Shown: piece by piece, positions 9,090 to 18,462 of the stretch | Position numbering within the stretch: the stretch's first letter is position 1 | Layout: each line of letters starts with the position of its first letter | DNA from: JASGTU01 sp963821815 | Lineage (GTDB): Bacteria; Chloroflexota; Anaerolineae; Caldilineales; Caldilineaceae | Reading direction: 5' to 3' | Assembly: GCA_963821815.1 (NCBI GenBank) | Contig: CAWGFG010000006.1 | Coordinates: 744,001 to 808,000 of the forward strand | DNA length: 64,000 nucleotides | Made by a program: the position numbers and the translations under genes | Notes under the pieces: model-generated | Database searches by the model: none | Seen by the model: the letters and a program-made list of their open reading frames with translations, nothing else | Told to the model about the DNA's origin: nothing

Positions 9090-10277
9090 TTGTTCCGATA
9101 CATCATGCGCCGCGTCGTTAGCACCATCCCGGTGCTCTTTGGCGTTTCCATCCTCGTTTTTTCATTTGTCCACATCATCCCCGGCGATCCGGCGGTTGCA
9201 CTTTTAGGTGAGCGCGCCACGGAAGCCAATGTCCAAGCCATCCGCGAACGAATGGGATTAAACGATCCCATGTATGTTCAGTATGTAAGGTTCCTGATCG
9301 GCAAAACGGGTATCGCGTTCATCGGCGGCGATCAGGTGGTAACTGCCGAAAGCGGCCAACAATGCGTATTTGTCGGTGGCAGTCCAATCTGCCAAGATAG
9401 CGCCAGCGACCAATGGATGGACACGAACAACGAGAACCAGAAGTGTAACCAGCTGGGCCCACTGGTTATCTGTCATGACGGCGGCGTGTTGTGGGGCGAC
9501 CTAGGCAAATCCATCCATGGCAACATGTCCGTTAGCGAAGAGTTCAGGCGAAGATTCCCGGCGACCGTCGAATTAGCCTTAACTGCCATGGCTATTGCTG
9601 TTTTGGTCGGAGTTCCCGCCGGCGTTTATTCAGCACTCTATCGAAATTCGGCTGTGGACACGACGACAATGTTTGCTGCATTGGCTGGCGTTTCCATGCC
9701 CATCTTCTGGCTGGGAATTCTGCTTATGTGGATGTTTGGCTTGGTGCTGCACTGGCTGCCAACGGGCGGCCGCTTAGGCACGGGCATCGAATTGCACAAC
9801 ATCACAAATCTTTATGTTCTGGACAGCATTTTGACAGGTAACTGGACGGCATTGGCCGATTCGCTCCGCCATATCATCCTGCCGGCAGTGGCGCTGGCGA
9901 CGATTCCGCTCTCGATCACGGCGCGTATGACCCGTTCCTCCATGTTGGAAGTCCTGGGGCAGGACTATGTCCGAACGGCCCAGGCCAAAGGGCTCAGCTA
10001 CCGGGTCGTCATTACACGCCATGCTATGCGCAACGCGATGGTGCCCGTTGTGACCATCGTCGGACTCCAGTTGGGCGGTCTGTTGGCAGGCGCCATCCTG
10101 ACCGAGACTGTATTTTCCTGGCCAGGCATCGGTAAATGGGTCTTTGACGCGATTGGCGGCCGCGACTATCCCATCGTTCAATCGATGACTCTGGTGATCG
10201 CCTTGATCTTCGTCCTAATGAATCTACTCGTGGACATTTCATACGCCGTGTTAAATCCACGCATCCGTTACCAATAG
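9090..10277 (+). CDS. Peptide/nickel-type ABC transporter permease (DppB family)
   Basis: Inner-membrane permease of the DppB/OppB family. A TTG at 9090 with AAGG 9 bases upstream gives the usual family start (MFRYIMRRVVSTIPVLFGVSILVF). ATG at 9105 is the alternative. The IIPGDPA motif after the first membrane helix, the later helices and the cytoplasmic coupling loop (YVRTAQAKGLSYRVVITRHAMRNAMVPVVT) are all present. At 395 residues it is longer than the usual 305-340. The excess lies between helices 1 and 2, about residues 68-150, in an external loop with four Cys (QQCVF, PICQD, QKCNQ, VICHD). It is followed after 19 bases by the partner permease gene. Confidence 0.92.
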   Translation: MFRYIMRRVVSTIPVLFGVSILVFSFVHIIPGDPAVALLGERATEANVQAIRERMGLNDPMYVQYVRFLIGKTGIAFIGGDQVVTAESGQQCVFVGGSPICQDSASDQWMDTNNENQKCNQLGPLVICHDGGVLWGDLGKSIHGNMSVSEEFRRRFPATVELALTAMAIAVLVGVPAGVYSALYRNSAVDTTTMFAALAGVSMPIFWLGILLMWMFGLVLHWLPTGGRLGTGIELHNITNLYVLDSILTGNWTALADSLRHIILPAVALATIPLSITARMTRSSMLEVLGQDYVRTAQAKGLSYRVVITRHAMRNAMVPVVTIVGLQLGGLLAGAILTETVFSWPGIGKWVFDAIGGRDYPIVQSMTLVIALIFVLMNLLVDISYAVLNPRIRYQ

Positions 10278-10296
10278 AGCAGAAGAACACCGTTTC

Positions 10297-11193
10297 ATGG
10301 CTGTTGCCGAACAATCCCTTACTCTATCGCCCCAAACCAGCGAACATCAGAACCAATGGTCGCGTGTGCTGAGCCGTCTACTGCGTTCGACGAATGCGCG
10401 GGTGGGTTTTGCGCTCGTTGTGGCGTTTTTGGCCATCGCTATTCTAGCCCCAGTCGTCGACCAATATGACGCACGTCGCGATCTGGACTTGAGTGCACGA
10501 CTCCAACCGCCGTCGTTGCAACACCCCTTCGGCACCGACGATCTGGGCCGGGACGTAGCGCGACGGGTCATTCATGGCGCCAGGGTTTCGCTGCAGGTAG
10601 CGATCCTGGCTGTTGCCATATCGCTACTTTTTGGTTCGCTGTTGGGCCTCATTGCCGGTATGGTGGGGGGTTTTACCGACAGCGTTGTCATGCGATTGAT
10701 GGACATCATGCTGGCGTTTCCCTACGTACTCCTTGCCATAGCCTTGGTCGCGGCAATGGGCCCTGGGCTGCGCAATACAATGATCGCGATCGGAATCGTC
10801 TACATCCCCAATTACGCGCGTGTTGCCCGCTCTGTTTCCCTGTCTCTTCGCGAGGAAGATTATGTCCTTGCTGCACGCTGCGTGGGCGTACGCCGGCGCC
10901 GTATCCTCTTTGGTCACATATTGCCCAATGGGCTTTCACCCATTGTCGTGCTGGCTACGCTGAGCATGGGCACAGCCGTACTGGACGCGGCTGCACTCGG
11001 ATTCCTGGGCTTAGGTCAGCAACCGCCTTATCCTGAATGGGGGAAAATGTTGGTCGACAGCCTGCAATTTATCCTGTCCGGCTCGTGGTGGGTCATGCTT
11101 TTTCCGGGCATAGCCATAATGCTCACTGTGTTGGGTTTCAACCTGCTGGGCGACGGTTTGCGCGACGCACTGGATCCGCGCTTGCGACTGTAA
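10297..11193 (+). CDS. Peptide/nickel-type ABC transporter permease (DppC family)
   Basis: Second permease of the importer, 298 residues. A hydrophilic N-terminus leads into helix 1 (FALVVAFLAIAILAPVV), then the family signature HPFGTDDLGRDVARRVIHGARVSL. The coupling loop is EEDYVLAARCVGVRRRRILFGHILPNGLSP. The end (GDGLRDALDPRLRL) is diagnostic of DppC/OppC proteins. No ATPase genes (DppD/DppF type) follow: the next gene, 265 bases on, is on the other strand. The pair must use ATPases encoded elsewhere. Confidence 0.93.
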   Translation: MAVAEQSLTLSPQTSEHQNQWSRVLSRLLRSTNARVGFALVVAFLAIAILAPVVDQYDARRDLDLSARLQPPSLQHPFGTDDLGRDVARRVIHGARVSLQVAILAVAISLLFGSLLGLIAGMVGGFTDSVVMRLMDIMLAFPYVLLAIALVAAMGPGLRNTMIAIGIVYIPNYARVARSVSLSLREEDYVLAARCVGVRRRRILFGHILPNGLSPIVVLATLSMGTAVLDAAALGFLGLGQQPPYPEWGKMLVDSLQFILSGSWWVMLFPGIAIMLTVLGFNLLGDGLRDALDPRLRL

Positions 11194-11458
11194 TCCCTCT
11201 ATCACAACGGGTTTCGTCACAACCAGTTCGCTTATAACGTAACCATGAACTGCGTTCAAAACAGTGCGATCCTGAGTTGTATCTTAATTTCGCCGATCTC
11301 CATACAGCCTAGAATGTCTCCCTTTTTCTGTCCACGGCAGTTCCAGAAGCCACACTATTGCACAACCGCTGGTGCTGGCCAATGCGGATAACTGCGATGC
11401 GTGTTGCTGCATTGGCAATGTAGAGGTGGGCTAGCGAGGGTCCTTCGGCACCGGCGCT

Positions 11459-12274
11459 CTACGCCGACTGAGCGGTCACTGCCCGGATATAGCGCTCGGC
11501 GGAGCGGCGTACGGCGGCTTTCCCGTCTCTTACCACCACACGGTCCCACCATGCCCCGTAGAGCCGGTCAAACTCATAGGGCTCCACCGCCGCCACAACC
11601 CTACGCACTTGAGGGGCGGACAGCGGGATCAAGTTGGGATAGCTGTACATGAAGCTGACATAGCGCCGGTCGGAAACGACAGTGATGATGTCGCCAACCA
11701 GCAAAGCGCCTCGACCTTCCGCGCCGTCCGGCCAGTGCGCAACCGTACCGCCGGCAAAATGTCCTCCGCAGCGAATGAGTGTCAGCCCGTTAAACAGAGG
11801 ATAGACTTCGCCCTCCCAAAACTCGATAGCTGCATCGGGACGCATCACATGTTCACGGTCGTCGGCGTGGAGGAAAATGGGCGCGTCAAAGGCTCGGCTC
11901 CACTCCACCATCGAGGAGTAATAGTGGGGGTGAGAGATGACGATAGCGGTCACGCCGCCCAACTCGCGGACCGCGGCAACAGTTGCATCGTCGATCAGAC
12001 TGATACAATCCCAGAGAAGATTGCCCTCCGGTGTTTGGACCAGCAGGGCTCGTTGGCCGATGGCAAAGGAAGGATCGGTACCGATACCGGTGAGTCCAGG
12101 TTCTTCGGCTTTGATTACGTTGTGATGGTCCGCCTGAAGCATATCTAGTGTCGTCCACTGCTGACCACCCCAGCCTACGTACTGGCGCTCATCTTCGCAG
12201 ATTGCGCAATGGGACGGGGGAACCTCGGTTTCGGTATACTGGGTACCGCAGGTCACACAGATGAAATGTGGCAT
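11459..12274 (-). CDS. MBL-fold metallo-hydrolase-like protein with N-terminal Cys4 zinc knuckle
   Basis: A 271-residue cytoplasmic protein. Residues 6-26 carry CxxC-13-CxxC (Cys 6, 9, 23, 26), a rubredoxin- or zinc-ribbon-like knuckle. The remainder follows the metallo-beta-lactamase fold order: a beta strand with DCISLID, then VISHPHYYSS (about 113-121), CGGHFAGG and a late GDIITVV. The classic HxHxDH is reduced to H115-x-H117-Y-Y-S, lacking the Asp and His that bind the second metal. It may therefore bind one metal or have another activity. Convergent with the permease operon and divergent from the regulator gene. Function unknown; the fold assignment is fairly firm. Confidence 0.8.
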   Translation of the reverse strand: MPHFICVTCGTQYTETEVPPSHCAICEDERQYVGWGGQQWTTLDMLQADHHNVIKAEEPGLTGIGTDPSFAIGQRALLVQTPEGNLLWDCISLIDDATVAAVRELGGVTAIVISHPHYYSSMVEWSRAFDAPIFLHADDREHVMRPDAAIEFWEGEVYPLFNGLTLIRCGGHFAGGTVAHWPDGAEGRGALLVGDIITVVSDRRYVSFMYSYPNLIPLSAPQVRRVVAAVEPYEFDRLYGAWWDRVVVRDGKAAVRRSAERYIRAVTAQSA

Positions 12275-12892
12275 AAGTCAAGCCTCCAGGCGCATAGGGA
12301 ACGGGAGCCGGATACGCAACATGTTGTCGATATGGGGCGCATAATGCTTTTCCCCAGTATATCCCTGTAATGGGTGCGCAGCTAACGCAACCTAGGATAC
12401 TCAAAAGCATGCTGCTCCTCCAGCAACAACCATTACATCATCCGCCTCGACGACCCTTTGTGCGTGGGCAACAGCGCTTGAGCAAGACGTGGTTTCTGCG
12501 TTATGTTCTTCGACCGCATCGACTTAGCTTTGGGTCGTCCATCGGTGAATAAGGTGTCCACCTCCCAAGAGCGGCAGGATCCGAGGAGAAGCTCGAACAA
12601 GTCTTTTTGGCTACATGGATGACTTCCAATAGGCAAAGTATTCATCTGTTATTGGCCTTGAAACCCTGCCATACATGAGAGATTATGGCAGGACAGAACG
12701 GACACGAACGAAAATCTAGATGCCTCTTACGGGTTTTGACGCTCCCTCGCCCTTAAGCTTGCGTCCACCGAATTGGGCAGTCGCACTTGTAGAAAGATGC
12801 GAATGAAATTACACTATCACTCGATAGGAACTAAGGTGTGCTTGACTGCTTAAGGGTGCAGTCGATCGTTCTATGAAAAACGGCCAGCTGGC
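12275..12892 (+). other. Intergenic region between the MBL-fold gene and the SARP-like regulator
   Basis: About 620 bases between divergently transcribed genes. I see no supportable gene, repeat or strong hairpin. Short open frames here have no recognisable features. Promoters for both flanking genes must lie in it, but I cannot place them. Confidence 0.3.
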
Positions 12893-15800
12893 GTGAATAG
12901 ACCTAGATTGCATATCACACTACTAGGCGAGTTTTCTCTGCTCAATGGTGACGGTACCGCCTTAAGCTTCAGTGGTGACCGACCTATTACGTTGTTGGCC
13001 TATCTACTGCTTCACCGTCACACAGCCGTCTCGCGCCAACATCTCGCCTTCACGCTTTGGCCCGATTCGTCTGATACCCAGGCACGGACCAATCTGCGCA
13101 ATCTCCTTCACACACTACGGAACTCTTTGCCCGAAGCCGACTCCTATATCCGTGCTAATACGATGACCCTTCAATGGCGTTCTGACGCCGACGTCTGGCT
13201 TGATGTCGCTGAGTTTGAGGCGCTGCTGTCAGTCGCCGAAGAGTCTGTCTCCACGACAGAAAAAGTCTCTACCCTGCAGGCGGCCATCTCTCTCTACAAC
13301 GGTGACCTGCTCCCCAACAATTATGACGACTGGGCAATTCCGCTGCGCGGAGATCTGCGCAACGCTTTCATTAATGCGCTGCACCAACTAGTCTCTCTAC
13401 TGGAGCAAGAAGGCAACTACCGTGCTGCATTGCACGTCGGCCAACGCCTTATCCAACAGGACCCGCTGGATGAAACATCATACGTACTTCTCATGCACTT
13501 GTACGCCCTCATTGGAGACCGCGCCGGCGTGCGCCGCGTCTTTGAAGCGTGCGTTGTTGCCCTGCAACACGATTTAGGTATCGAACCCGCACCGACCACG
13601 CGGGAGGTTTTCGAAGATTTTTTGCAACTGGACGCGCCCGCAATTTCAGCATTACGCATTCCGGTCACCATCCCTGCAGGACCACTGCACTTGCCTGTCC
13701 CTGGCACCACCTTCATCGGACGAACATCAGAGCTTAAGCAGATAGGCGAACTGCTTGCCGACCATGAATGCCGTTTGCTCACAATTGTCGGACCGGGTGG
13801 GGTTGGCAAAACACGGTTAGCCTTGAAAACGGCTGACGAGCAACGTCGTATCTTTGGCGCCAATATTGCCTGGGTTTCACTCAATTCGGTGGAAGAGCCA
13901 GGATCTCTGGCCACTACTATCGCTGAAACGCTCAATATTCGTTTGCGTGGTTCGGGAAACGTTGAAACAGAGTTGATCCAACACATGTCGGCCAGGGAAT
14001 TGCTGCTAATACTCGACAACTTTGAGCACCTATTAACAGCCGCCGAATTTGTGACACGAGTTCTAGACGCAACAACAGCCGTCAAAATACTGGTTACGTC
14101 ACGACAAGCGCTAGACCAGCCTGCAGAGTGGCGTTTTGATTTGGGGTCTCTGCCTATTCCCGATGATCAGGAAGGCGAAGAGTGGGCTGATAATAGCGCT
14201 GTACGGCTATTTATACAGAGCGCCCGTCGCGTCGCAAGCAACTTCAGCGCAACTGCAGTCAACTATTCGACTATCATCCGCATCTGTCAGCTCGTCGGAG
14301 GCATGCCTTTAGGTCTCGAACTGGCTGCGTCGTGGCTACGCCTACTGACCTGTGAGGAAGTCGCCCACGAGATAGAAAACAGCCTAGACTTTCTGACCGT
14401 GTCTCACGGCAATCTACTACCGCGTCATCGCAGTTTACGGTCAGTTTTTGAGTATTCTTGGGAACTACTAGAAGCAGATGAGCAGCAGGTACTCCTGCGA
14501 CTATCTATATTCAGTGGAGGATTTACACGTAAGGCCGCAGCAGAGGCTGCCTTGGCCGACTTAGCCAAATTGTCAAGGCTAGTGGATTATTCTCTGGTTC
14601 ATCGCCTGTCAGACGGCCGTTTCAACCTTCACGAGGTCATCCGCCGATATGCCGCTGAAAAGTTGCAGGCGGATCTCGATGCCCATTCGCAAACAGCACA
14701 ATGGCACAGTGTCTATTATTTAGGTTGGCTGGAAAGTCAGGTCTCGCAGCTGCGTGGAAAGACGCAAAAAGATGCGCTAGCGGCCATCGCTATGGAAATA
14801 TCGAATATTCGTATTGCCTGGCAGTGGTCAGTCGATCATGGTTGTTCCGACTTACTACGCCGTGCGTCATTTCCCCTGTTCTACTTCTATGAAGTGCGCG
14901 GATTGCTGGCCGAAGGTGAGAATCTCTTCCGTCTATCAGTCGAATCATTGCAGTCTGCTGATGGAGCCCCGGACGTCTACGAGCCCAGGCTGACTATAGA
15001 AGCGCTGCAACTATACGGAGCGTATCTAGGCTTTCGCCAGGGACAGATTTCAACTTCCGACCCCCAATTGCGGAGAGTCGTATCTGAACTAAAGAATTTG
15101 CCTGACGATACTCTACTGGTCCACGGATTGATTTATTTGGGTATTCTAGAATGGTCCCTTGGACAATTCACTGAAGCAATTGTCTCTCTGCAAGACGCCT
15201 TATCTGCTGCTTCCGAGCAACAGCAGGAATGGGAAATGGCGATGGCCCAGGTGTATCTTGGGTTGGTCTGCTATGACCAGGGACAGCTAGCGGAGGCTCG
15301 TCGGCGCCTAACGAACGTACAACCGCTAGCGCATAAGCTATGCGACCCACGTCTATTGAGTAACCTGCTGCTCATTTTTGGTCGCACAAATCTGCTAATG
15401 GGTCACTTGGGCGATGCTGAGCTTCAGTTGCAGCACTGTTTGACAATCAGCCAGGAAACTATAGACCCGAATAGCATCACTTACGCCACGCTGTATCTGG
15501 GAATGGTGAAGTTGGCGCAGGGAGACCTAGCCGATGCACGGCAACTTGTCGAACAGAGCATGTCGCTCTACCGTGACTTCAACGATATGGTGGGCCTGGA
15601 ACGCTCCTGGGTTTCCATGGGCTTTCTAGAGATAGCGGCACAAAATTACGAGGCAGCACAGACGCACTTTTTGACGTTCTTGCGCAGCAATCAACGTGTG
15701 CACTCTATACGTTTTATTTTGGCGGCGGTAATCGGAATAGCCACTTGTCTTGCCTACTATGGCGATGAATATTCGGCCTTGTTATGGACGATGTCTGTTC

Positions 15801-15979
15801 TGCAACACAAGGGTCTTGACTGGGAGGTCAGACGAAAAGCCGATGCGTTGTACGATAAGCTGATGACGCAGTTGAGCGCAGATGAAATTGCTGCCGCCAG
15901 AAAGCAAACCTCTGATCAATCTTTTGAGATGTGCATAGCCGCTATCACCGGAAGCGACCTGAATCCTCTTGTTCGATGA
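12893..15979 (+). CDS. SARP-like transcriptional regulator (wHTH-BTAD-NB-ARC-TPR)
   Basis: A 1028-residue cytoplasmic regulator of the AfsR/SARP-STAND type. Residues 1-100 form an OmpR-like winged helix (LHITLLGEFSLL, LLAYLLLHRHTAVSRQHLAF, ARTNLRNLLHTLR). The BTAD helical domain spans about 105-250. An NB-ARC/AP-ATPase module follows, with Walker A GPGGVGKT at 300-307, Walker B LLLILDNFEHLL around Asp375, and GMPLGLELAASWLRL. TPR-like helical repeats fill about 600-1000. The start is a GTG; a nearby upstream ATG is out of frame. Family members act as ligand- or signal-gated activators, often of secondary metabolism in actinomycetes. An array of four ATCAAACG repeats lies about 480 bases after its stop, before the FAD oxidase gene, and is a candidate target. 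The signal sensed is unknown. Confidence 0.9.
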   Translation: MNRPRLHITLLGEFSLLNGDGTALSFSGDRPITLLAYLLLHRHTAVSRQHLAFTLWPDSSDTQARTNLRNLLHTLRNSLPEADSYIRANTMTLQWRSDADVWLDVAEFEALLSVAEESVSTTEKVSTLQAAISLYNGDLLPNNYDDWAIPLRGDLRNAFINALHQLVSLLEQEGNYRAALHVGQRLIQQDPLDETSYVLLMHLYALIGDRAGVRRVFEACVVALQHDLGIEPAPTTREVFEDFLQLDAPAISALRIPVTIPAGPLHLPVPGTTFIGRTSELKQIGELLADHECRLLTIVGPGGVGKTRLALKTADEQRRIFGANIAWVSLNSVEEPGSLATTIAETLNIRLRGSGNVETELIQHMSARELLLILDNFEHLLTAAEFVTRVLDATTAVKILVTSRQALDQPAEWRFDLGSLPIPDDQEGEEWADNSAVRLFIQSARRVASNFSATAVNYSTIIRICQLVGGMPLGLELAASWLRLLTCEEVAHEIENSLDFLTVSHGNLLPRHRSLRSVFEYSWELLEADEQQVLLRLSIFSGGFTRKAAAEAALADLAKLSRLVDYSLVHRLSDGRFNLHEVIRRYAAEKLQADLDAHSQTAQWHSVYYLGWLESQVSQLRGKTQKDALAAIAMEISNIRIAWQWSVDHGCSDLLRRASFPLFYFYEVRGLLAEGENLFRLSVESLQSADGAPDVYEPRLTIEALQLYGAYLGFRQGQISTSDPQLRRVVSELKNLPDDTLLVHGLIYLGILEWSLGQFTEAIVSLQDALSAASEQQQEWEMAMAQVYLGLVCYDQGQLAEARRRLTNVQPLAHKLCDPRLLSNLLLIFGRTNLLMGHLGDAELQLQHCLTISQETIDPNSITYATLYLGMVKLAQGDLADARQLVEQSMSLYRDFNDMVGLERSWVSMGFLEIAAQNYEAAQTHFLTFLRSNQRVHSIRFILAAVIGIATCLAYYGDEYSALLWTMSVLQHKGLDWEVRRKADALYDKLMTQLSADEIAAARKQTSDQSFEMCIAAITGSDLNPLVR

Positions 15980-16205
15980 TCCTACGTCGAGCCAAACACT
16001 TGGCCTCTCGTGCATTATCGTTATGGAACGGCCGTCTTTTTAGCATAGTGGCAGCCTGCATGGACAGGAGCGAAGAATCACAGTGAGAGAGCAGGCGGTA
16101 GCAATAGTAATTACCCGCTGTTACTTTTTGACGGTATCGCAACCGACACTGAAGCGTACCTGCTAGCTTTGTTGGTGTGAGCTTTCGCGTTTTCGACCTA
16201 GAGAC

Positions 16206-16237
16206 AGACGATCGTCTTCTGTGTTCGATGATCGAAC
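16206..16237. promoter_or_regulatory. Two adjacent palindromes, candidate operators
   Basis: AGACGATCGTCT (16206-16217) is a perfect 12-bp palindrome. Five bases on, GTTCGATGATCGAAC (16223-16237) is a perfect 7+1+7 inverted repeat. They sit in the gene-free stretch between the regulator gene and the FAD oxidase gene. The left half of the second (GTTCGATGATC) also occurs at 15971-15981 at the end of the regulator gene. Dimeric-protein binding sites are possible; no assignment to a protein. Confidence 0.35.
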
Positions 16238-16454
16238 CATACATGACAGCAGAACAGTTGCCGGCTCCAATGCAGTAGTCACTAGCCCAACCTCCTCATC
16301 CTCTCATCTCGACCTGGCTCGAATTATTGCAAGGCGATGACGCATATCTCCGAGATAACGTGCGAACCCCTTATTTTTGCCCACTGTGATGAATAGAGCC
16401 GCCTAATAGCGAGCCAAACATATGGAAATCTCACTCTCATAAACAAAATTGTTC

Positions 16455-16497
16455 ATCAAACGCTGCATCAAACGCCATATCAAACGCATATCAAACG
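16455..16497 (+). repeat. Four direct repeats ATCAAACG at 12/12/11-base steps, candidate SARP operator
   Basis: Copies of ATCAAACG begin at 16455, 16467, 16479 and 16490. The step is about one helical turn, so all four face the same side of the DNA. Known SARP activators bind heptamer direct repeats on an 11-bp period just upstream of the -10 element. The repeats lie 124 bases before the FAD oxidase start and downstream of the SARP-like regulator gene. Spacing and context are seen; binding is inferred. Confidence 0.5.
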
Positions 16498-16620
16498 GCG
16501 CCTGTCCCACAATACGCATAAGGATCCAAGATTATTGGATGGCCGGCAGCACGGGCGATTCGCTCTCTGCTTCGGCGAACGAATGGCGTGAATAATCGAA
16601 CAATTTTAGGAGAACGAAAC

Positions 16621-18057
16621 ATGATGCATGTAGCTTCAGTCGAACTAGTTCAAAACGACCTTCGCACTCGTATTCATGGACAGGTTATCACCCCTGATAA
16701 CCCCAAATACGATCAGGCTCGACAGGCATGGAATCTGGCGGTCGACCAGCGCCCGGCAGTAATCGTCATCCCAGCCGACGCGGCAGACGTTGGAGAAGCT
16801 GTCGAGTTTGCACAGCGCGAGGGTCTTAATGTTACCGTCCAGGGAACAGGCCATGGTATCGTCCGGGCAGCCACCGACAACGATTTGCTCATCGTAACGT
16901 CCAACCTGAAGCAGGTTCGGATCGATGCTAACGCTCAGACTGCGTGGATGGAAGCCGGTGTAAAATGGGGCGAGGTCTTGGCGAAGAGCCAGTCATTCGG
17001 TCTGGCTCCACTACTTGGCTCCTCACCCGACGTGGGTGTTGTCGGTTATACACTTGGCGGTGGTTTTGGGTGGCTGGGACGCAAATACGGTTTGGCCTCC
17101 GATGCTGTGAACTATTTTGAATTGGTTACCGCAGATGGACGGCGCTTGCGTGTCAGCGAGACCGAAAATGGCGACCTCTTCTGGGCGTTGAGAGGTGGCG
17201 GAGGCAGCCTAGGCATCATCACTGCAATGGACATCAACCTCTTTCCTGTCACGACCGTCTACGGCGGTAATCTCTTTTACCCCGCTAGCCACGCTAAGGA
17301 AGTATTCAGTCGGTACCGTGAGTGGATCAGATCAGTCCCCGACGAACTGACCTCGTCTGTGGTATTGATGAACTTCCCGCCGTTCCTGGAGATTCCAGAA
17401 CCCTTGCGGGGACAGTCCTTTGTAATCGTACGCGGCTGCTACTGCGGACCCACCGAACAGGGCGCTGCCTTGCTTCAAGGCTGGCGTGAATGGCAGACTC
17501 CCGTGATCGACGACTTTAAGGTAATGCCCTTCAGTCAAGTCGGCGCCATCAGCAATGACCCGGTGGATCCAATGCCCGGGCTCAGTTCTGGCGCCTGGCT
17601 CAGCGAACTCAGCGATGAAGCGATTGCCACGCTGGTTCATCACGTCGTGCCGATCGACGGTCCCAGTCCAGTAGTTCTTGCTGAGGTCCGCCACGCCGGC
17701 GGAGCGATAGCTAGAATCGATGCGCAGACCAGTGCATACGGCAACCGGGACGCTTCCCTACTGCTCCAGATGATTGGGATAACTCCCACGGCTGAAGCGC
17801 ACAGTAGTCTGTCACAATACATCGCTTCTATTAAAGCGCAGCTGGAACCGGATATGACGGGCGGGGTTTACATGAATTTTCTGGAGGGTGAGGAGTCGCA
17901 AAAGCAGGTAAAGGATGGTTTCTCGCCGGAAGCCTATGATCGTCTCGCAGCCATAAAGGCAGCTTACGACCCAAATAACTACCTGCGTTCAGGTTTCAAC
18001 ATCCGCCCTAACTTCAGCCGCAACGGCGCCCGATTGAGCACGCAGGTGCTCAAATAA
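16621..18057 (+). CDS. FAD-linked oxidoreductase of the BBE/6-hydroxynicotine oxidase type
   Basis: A 478-residue flavoprotein with an N-terminal PCMH-type FAD domain (PAVIVIPADAADVGEAVEFA, then VQGTGHGIVRAATDNDLLI) and the TLGGGFGWLGRKYGLASD loop. The C-terminal BBE motif is YDPNNYLRSGFNIRP. His78 in GTGHG sits where the family attaches FAD covalently. The second attachment Cys of bicovalent members is replaced (GSSPDVGVVG), so monocovalent FAD is expected. ATG at 16621 is chosen because AGGAG lies 8 bases before it; a GTG at 16588 in the same frame has no such site. Such enzymes oxidise C-N or C-OH bonds of amines, alkaloids or sugars. A strong hairpin follows. Substrate unknown; possibly under the neighbouring SARP-like regulator. 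Confidence 0.9.
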   Translation: MMHVASVELVQNDLRTRIHGQVITPDNPKYDQARQAWNLAVDQRPAVIVIPADAADVGEAVEFAQREGLNVTVQGTGHGIVRAATDNDLLIVTSNLKQVRIDANAQTAWMEAGVKWGEVLAKSQSFGLAPLLGSSPDVGVVGYTLGGGFGWLGRKYGLASDAVNYFELVTADGRRLRVSETENGDLFWALRGGGGSLGIITAMDINLFPVTTVYGGNLFYPASHAKEVFSRYREWIRSVPDELTSSVVLMNFPPFLEIPEPLRGQSFVIVRGCYCGPTEQGAALLQGWREWQTPVIDDFKVMPFSQVGAISNDPVDPMPGLSSGAWLSELSDEAIATLVHHVVPIDGPSPVVLAEVRHAGGAIARIDAQTSAYGNRDASLLLQMIGITPTAEAHSSLSQYIASIKAQLEPDMTGGVYMNFLEGEESQKQVKDGFSPEAYDRLAAIKAAYDPNNYLRSGFNIRPNFSRNGARLSTQVLK

Positions 18058-18080
18058 CAGTCTAGCCTGATTATCCACGT

Positions 18081-18123
18081 CCTATCGCAATAGGCGGCGA
18101 ATGTGTCCGGCTATTGCGATAGG
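18081..18123 (+). terminator. 13-bp stem hairpin after the FAD oxidase gene
   Basis: CCTATCGCAATAG (18081-18093), a 17-base loop and CTATTGCGATAGG (18111-18123) form a perfect 13-bp stem starting 23 bases after the stop codon. There is no clear U run behind it, so it may work as a factor-assisted or bidirectional terminator or as a 3'-end stabiliser. Confidence 0.65.
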
Positions 18124-18462
18124 CATTCAAATGACCAGTCGGACTCACCTTTGATGGTGTGAAAGTGGGCAATGACCATTTCCAGCAATTAGAAACGTTC
18201 GATTCACGAAAAAACAGAAAGGTTCATTGGCTGGGCAAAGTCTCTTACTAGCTCGCGAAACTTATTACATCACATGCTATTGCTACCCTATGGACTCGCT
18301 CCGTTGGCGCCGGTATCTGTCTTCTACTCGAGCGCCGTGGAAACAGTATCCGTGCTTGGCGCAGTCACGTATGAGGAAAACTGCATCAAAGACTGTGCCA
18401 TTTGCCCAGAACTCTAGGCAGGGCTGACCCAGTAATTGCGCCCCTACATTATGAGTGACGAT

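Noticed and set aside
13417..14085. 222-codon open frame on the minus strand
   Set aside because: Antisense to the NB-ARC part of the SARP-like regulator; Ser/Arg/Cys-rich composition typical of shadows.
16455..16497. Reading the ATCAAACG array as a CRISPR
   Set aside because: Units are 8 bases with 3-4 base gaps; CRISPR repeats are 23 bases or more with long unique spacers. No cas genes are present.
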